A stretch of 64,000 nt of DNA, from NCBI RefSeq assembly GCF_023630205.1, contig NZ_JALPRR010000001.1, positions 682,001 to 746,000 of the forward strand, read 5' to 3'. The notes below the pieces were generated by a model that saw only the letters and a list, made by a program, of their open reading frames with translations, searched no databases and was not told the DNA's origin. Made by a program: the position numbers and the translations under genes. Positions 63,813 to 64,000 of the stretch are shown here, in pieces. This stretch comes from Pontibacter ruber. GTDB lineage: Bacteria > Bacteroidota > Bacteroidia > Cytophagales > Hymenobacteraceae. Position 1 is the stretch's first letter. Every line of letters starts with the position of its first letter.

Positions 63813-64000
63813 ATGGCAAATACAAAACAAAAGCCACTCTACACGCCCATGCAGCGCTTCTGGCAGCTACTGGCCACCGAAAAACGCGAGATAATGTACC
63901 TGTACATTTATGCCGTGGTAGCCGGCCTCATCAGTCTTTCGCTGCCACTGGGCATACAAAGCATCATTGCCTTTGTGTCAAGCGGACAGATCACGGCATC
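63813..64000 (+). CDS. ABC exporter, N-terminal part (cut by window end)
   Basis: The first 62 codons are visible. MANTKQKPLYTPMQRFWQLL precedes the first membrane helix (YLYIYAVVAGLISLSLPLGI), then QSIIAFVSSGQ. This is the start of the transmembrane domain of a Bacteroidota ABC exporter of the type I secretion/HlyB-like group without an N-terminal peptidase. The ATPase part lies beyond the window, so the class is a family-based judgement. It follows TetR closely and is probably co-transcribed. Confidence 0.7.
   Translation, partial: MANTKQKPLYTPMQRFWQLLATEKREIMYLYIYAVVAGLISLSLPLGIQSIIAFVSSGQITA

Overview
The window looks like chromosomal DNA of a Bacteroidota bacterium in the order Cytophagales, most likely a Pontibacter/Hymenobacter relative. 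I infer this from the gene families: two SusC/SusD pairs, a secreted peptidase with a type IX (Por) sorting tail, LytTR signalling, surface lipoproteins with acidic residues after the lipobox cysteine, and rpsU-xerC-hpf order. It also fits the promoters, which match the Bacteroidota TTG / TAnnTTTG pattern with a spacer of about 20 bases. I see no rRNA, tRNA, CRISPR array, phage or complete insertion sequence.

Layout. 1-6.6 kb: the end of a sensor histidine kinase and its LytTR regulator, S-adenosylhomocysteine hydrolase, a DUF4397 surface lipoprotein, a THUMP-like methyltransferase and three tiny hydrophilic stress-type proteins. 6.7-7.85 kb: an AT-rich patch with a membrane protein and a DinB-like protein, each followed by an integron-attC-like hairpin. 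8-12.5 kb: a DNA glycosylase, then a B12 uptake unit (cobalamin riboswitch, BtuB-type receptor, BtuG-like propeller lipoprotein) bracketed by inverted copies of a REP-like element. 12.5-22 kb: small stress and membrane proteins, a B12-binding radical SAM protein, an acetyltransferase, an M28 peptidase, a fasciclin lipoprotein and UvrB. 22-32 kb (minus strand): two lipoproteins, an ECF sigma factor with an unusual anti-sigma/outer-membrane-barrel fusion, YkvA, AroE, a DUF368 undecaprenyl-phosphate transporter candidate, and a run of CpsB phosphatase, epimerase, TPR protein and phosphosulfolactate synthase. 32.5-37.8 kb: acyl-CoA dehydrogenase, rpsU-xerC-hpf, MetK and a PAP2 phosphatase. 37.9-54.7 kb: a peptide-oriented acquisition region with two SusCD pairs, an S9 peptidase, an amidase and a T9SS-exported M1 aminopeptidase. 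54.7-64 kb: repeat-rich intergenic DNA, a TM2/DUF2752 pair, a remnant of a PQQ-dehydrogenase/cytochrome gene, a CBS-domain transporter, a TonB-C protein, a reductase, a TlpA-DUF3738 fusion, a DEAD-box helicase, a TetR regulator and the start of an ABC exporter.

At the level of DNA words, the 7-mer AAGTATA/TATACTT is strikingly frequent. By hand I counted about 105 copies where base composition predicts about 10. It occurs in all codon frames, on both strands, in genes, spacers and hairpins. I regard this as the most interesting unexplained signal here.

Functional links: AhcY and MetK belong to the same methyl cycle. The B12 uptake unit lies just upstream of a B12-binding radical SAM enzyme. 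The SusCD pairs with peptidases suggest growth on proteins or peptides rather than on glycans.
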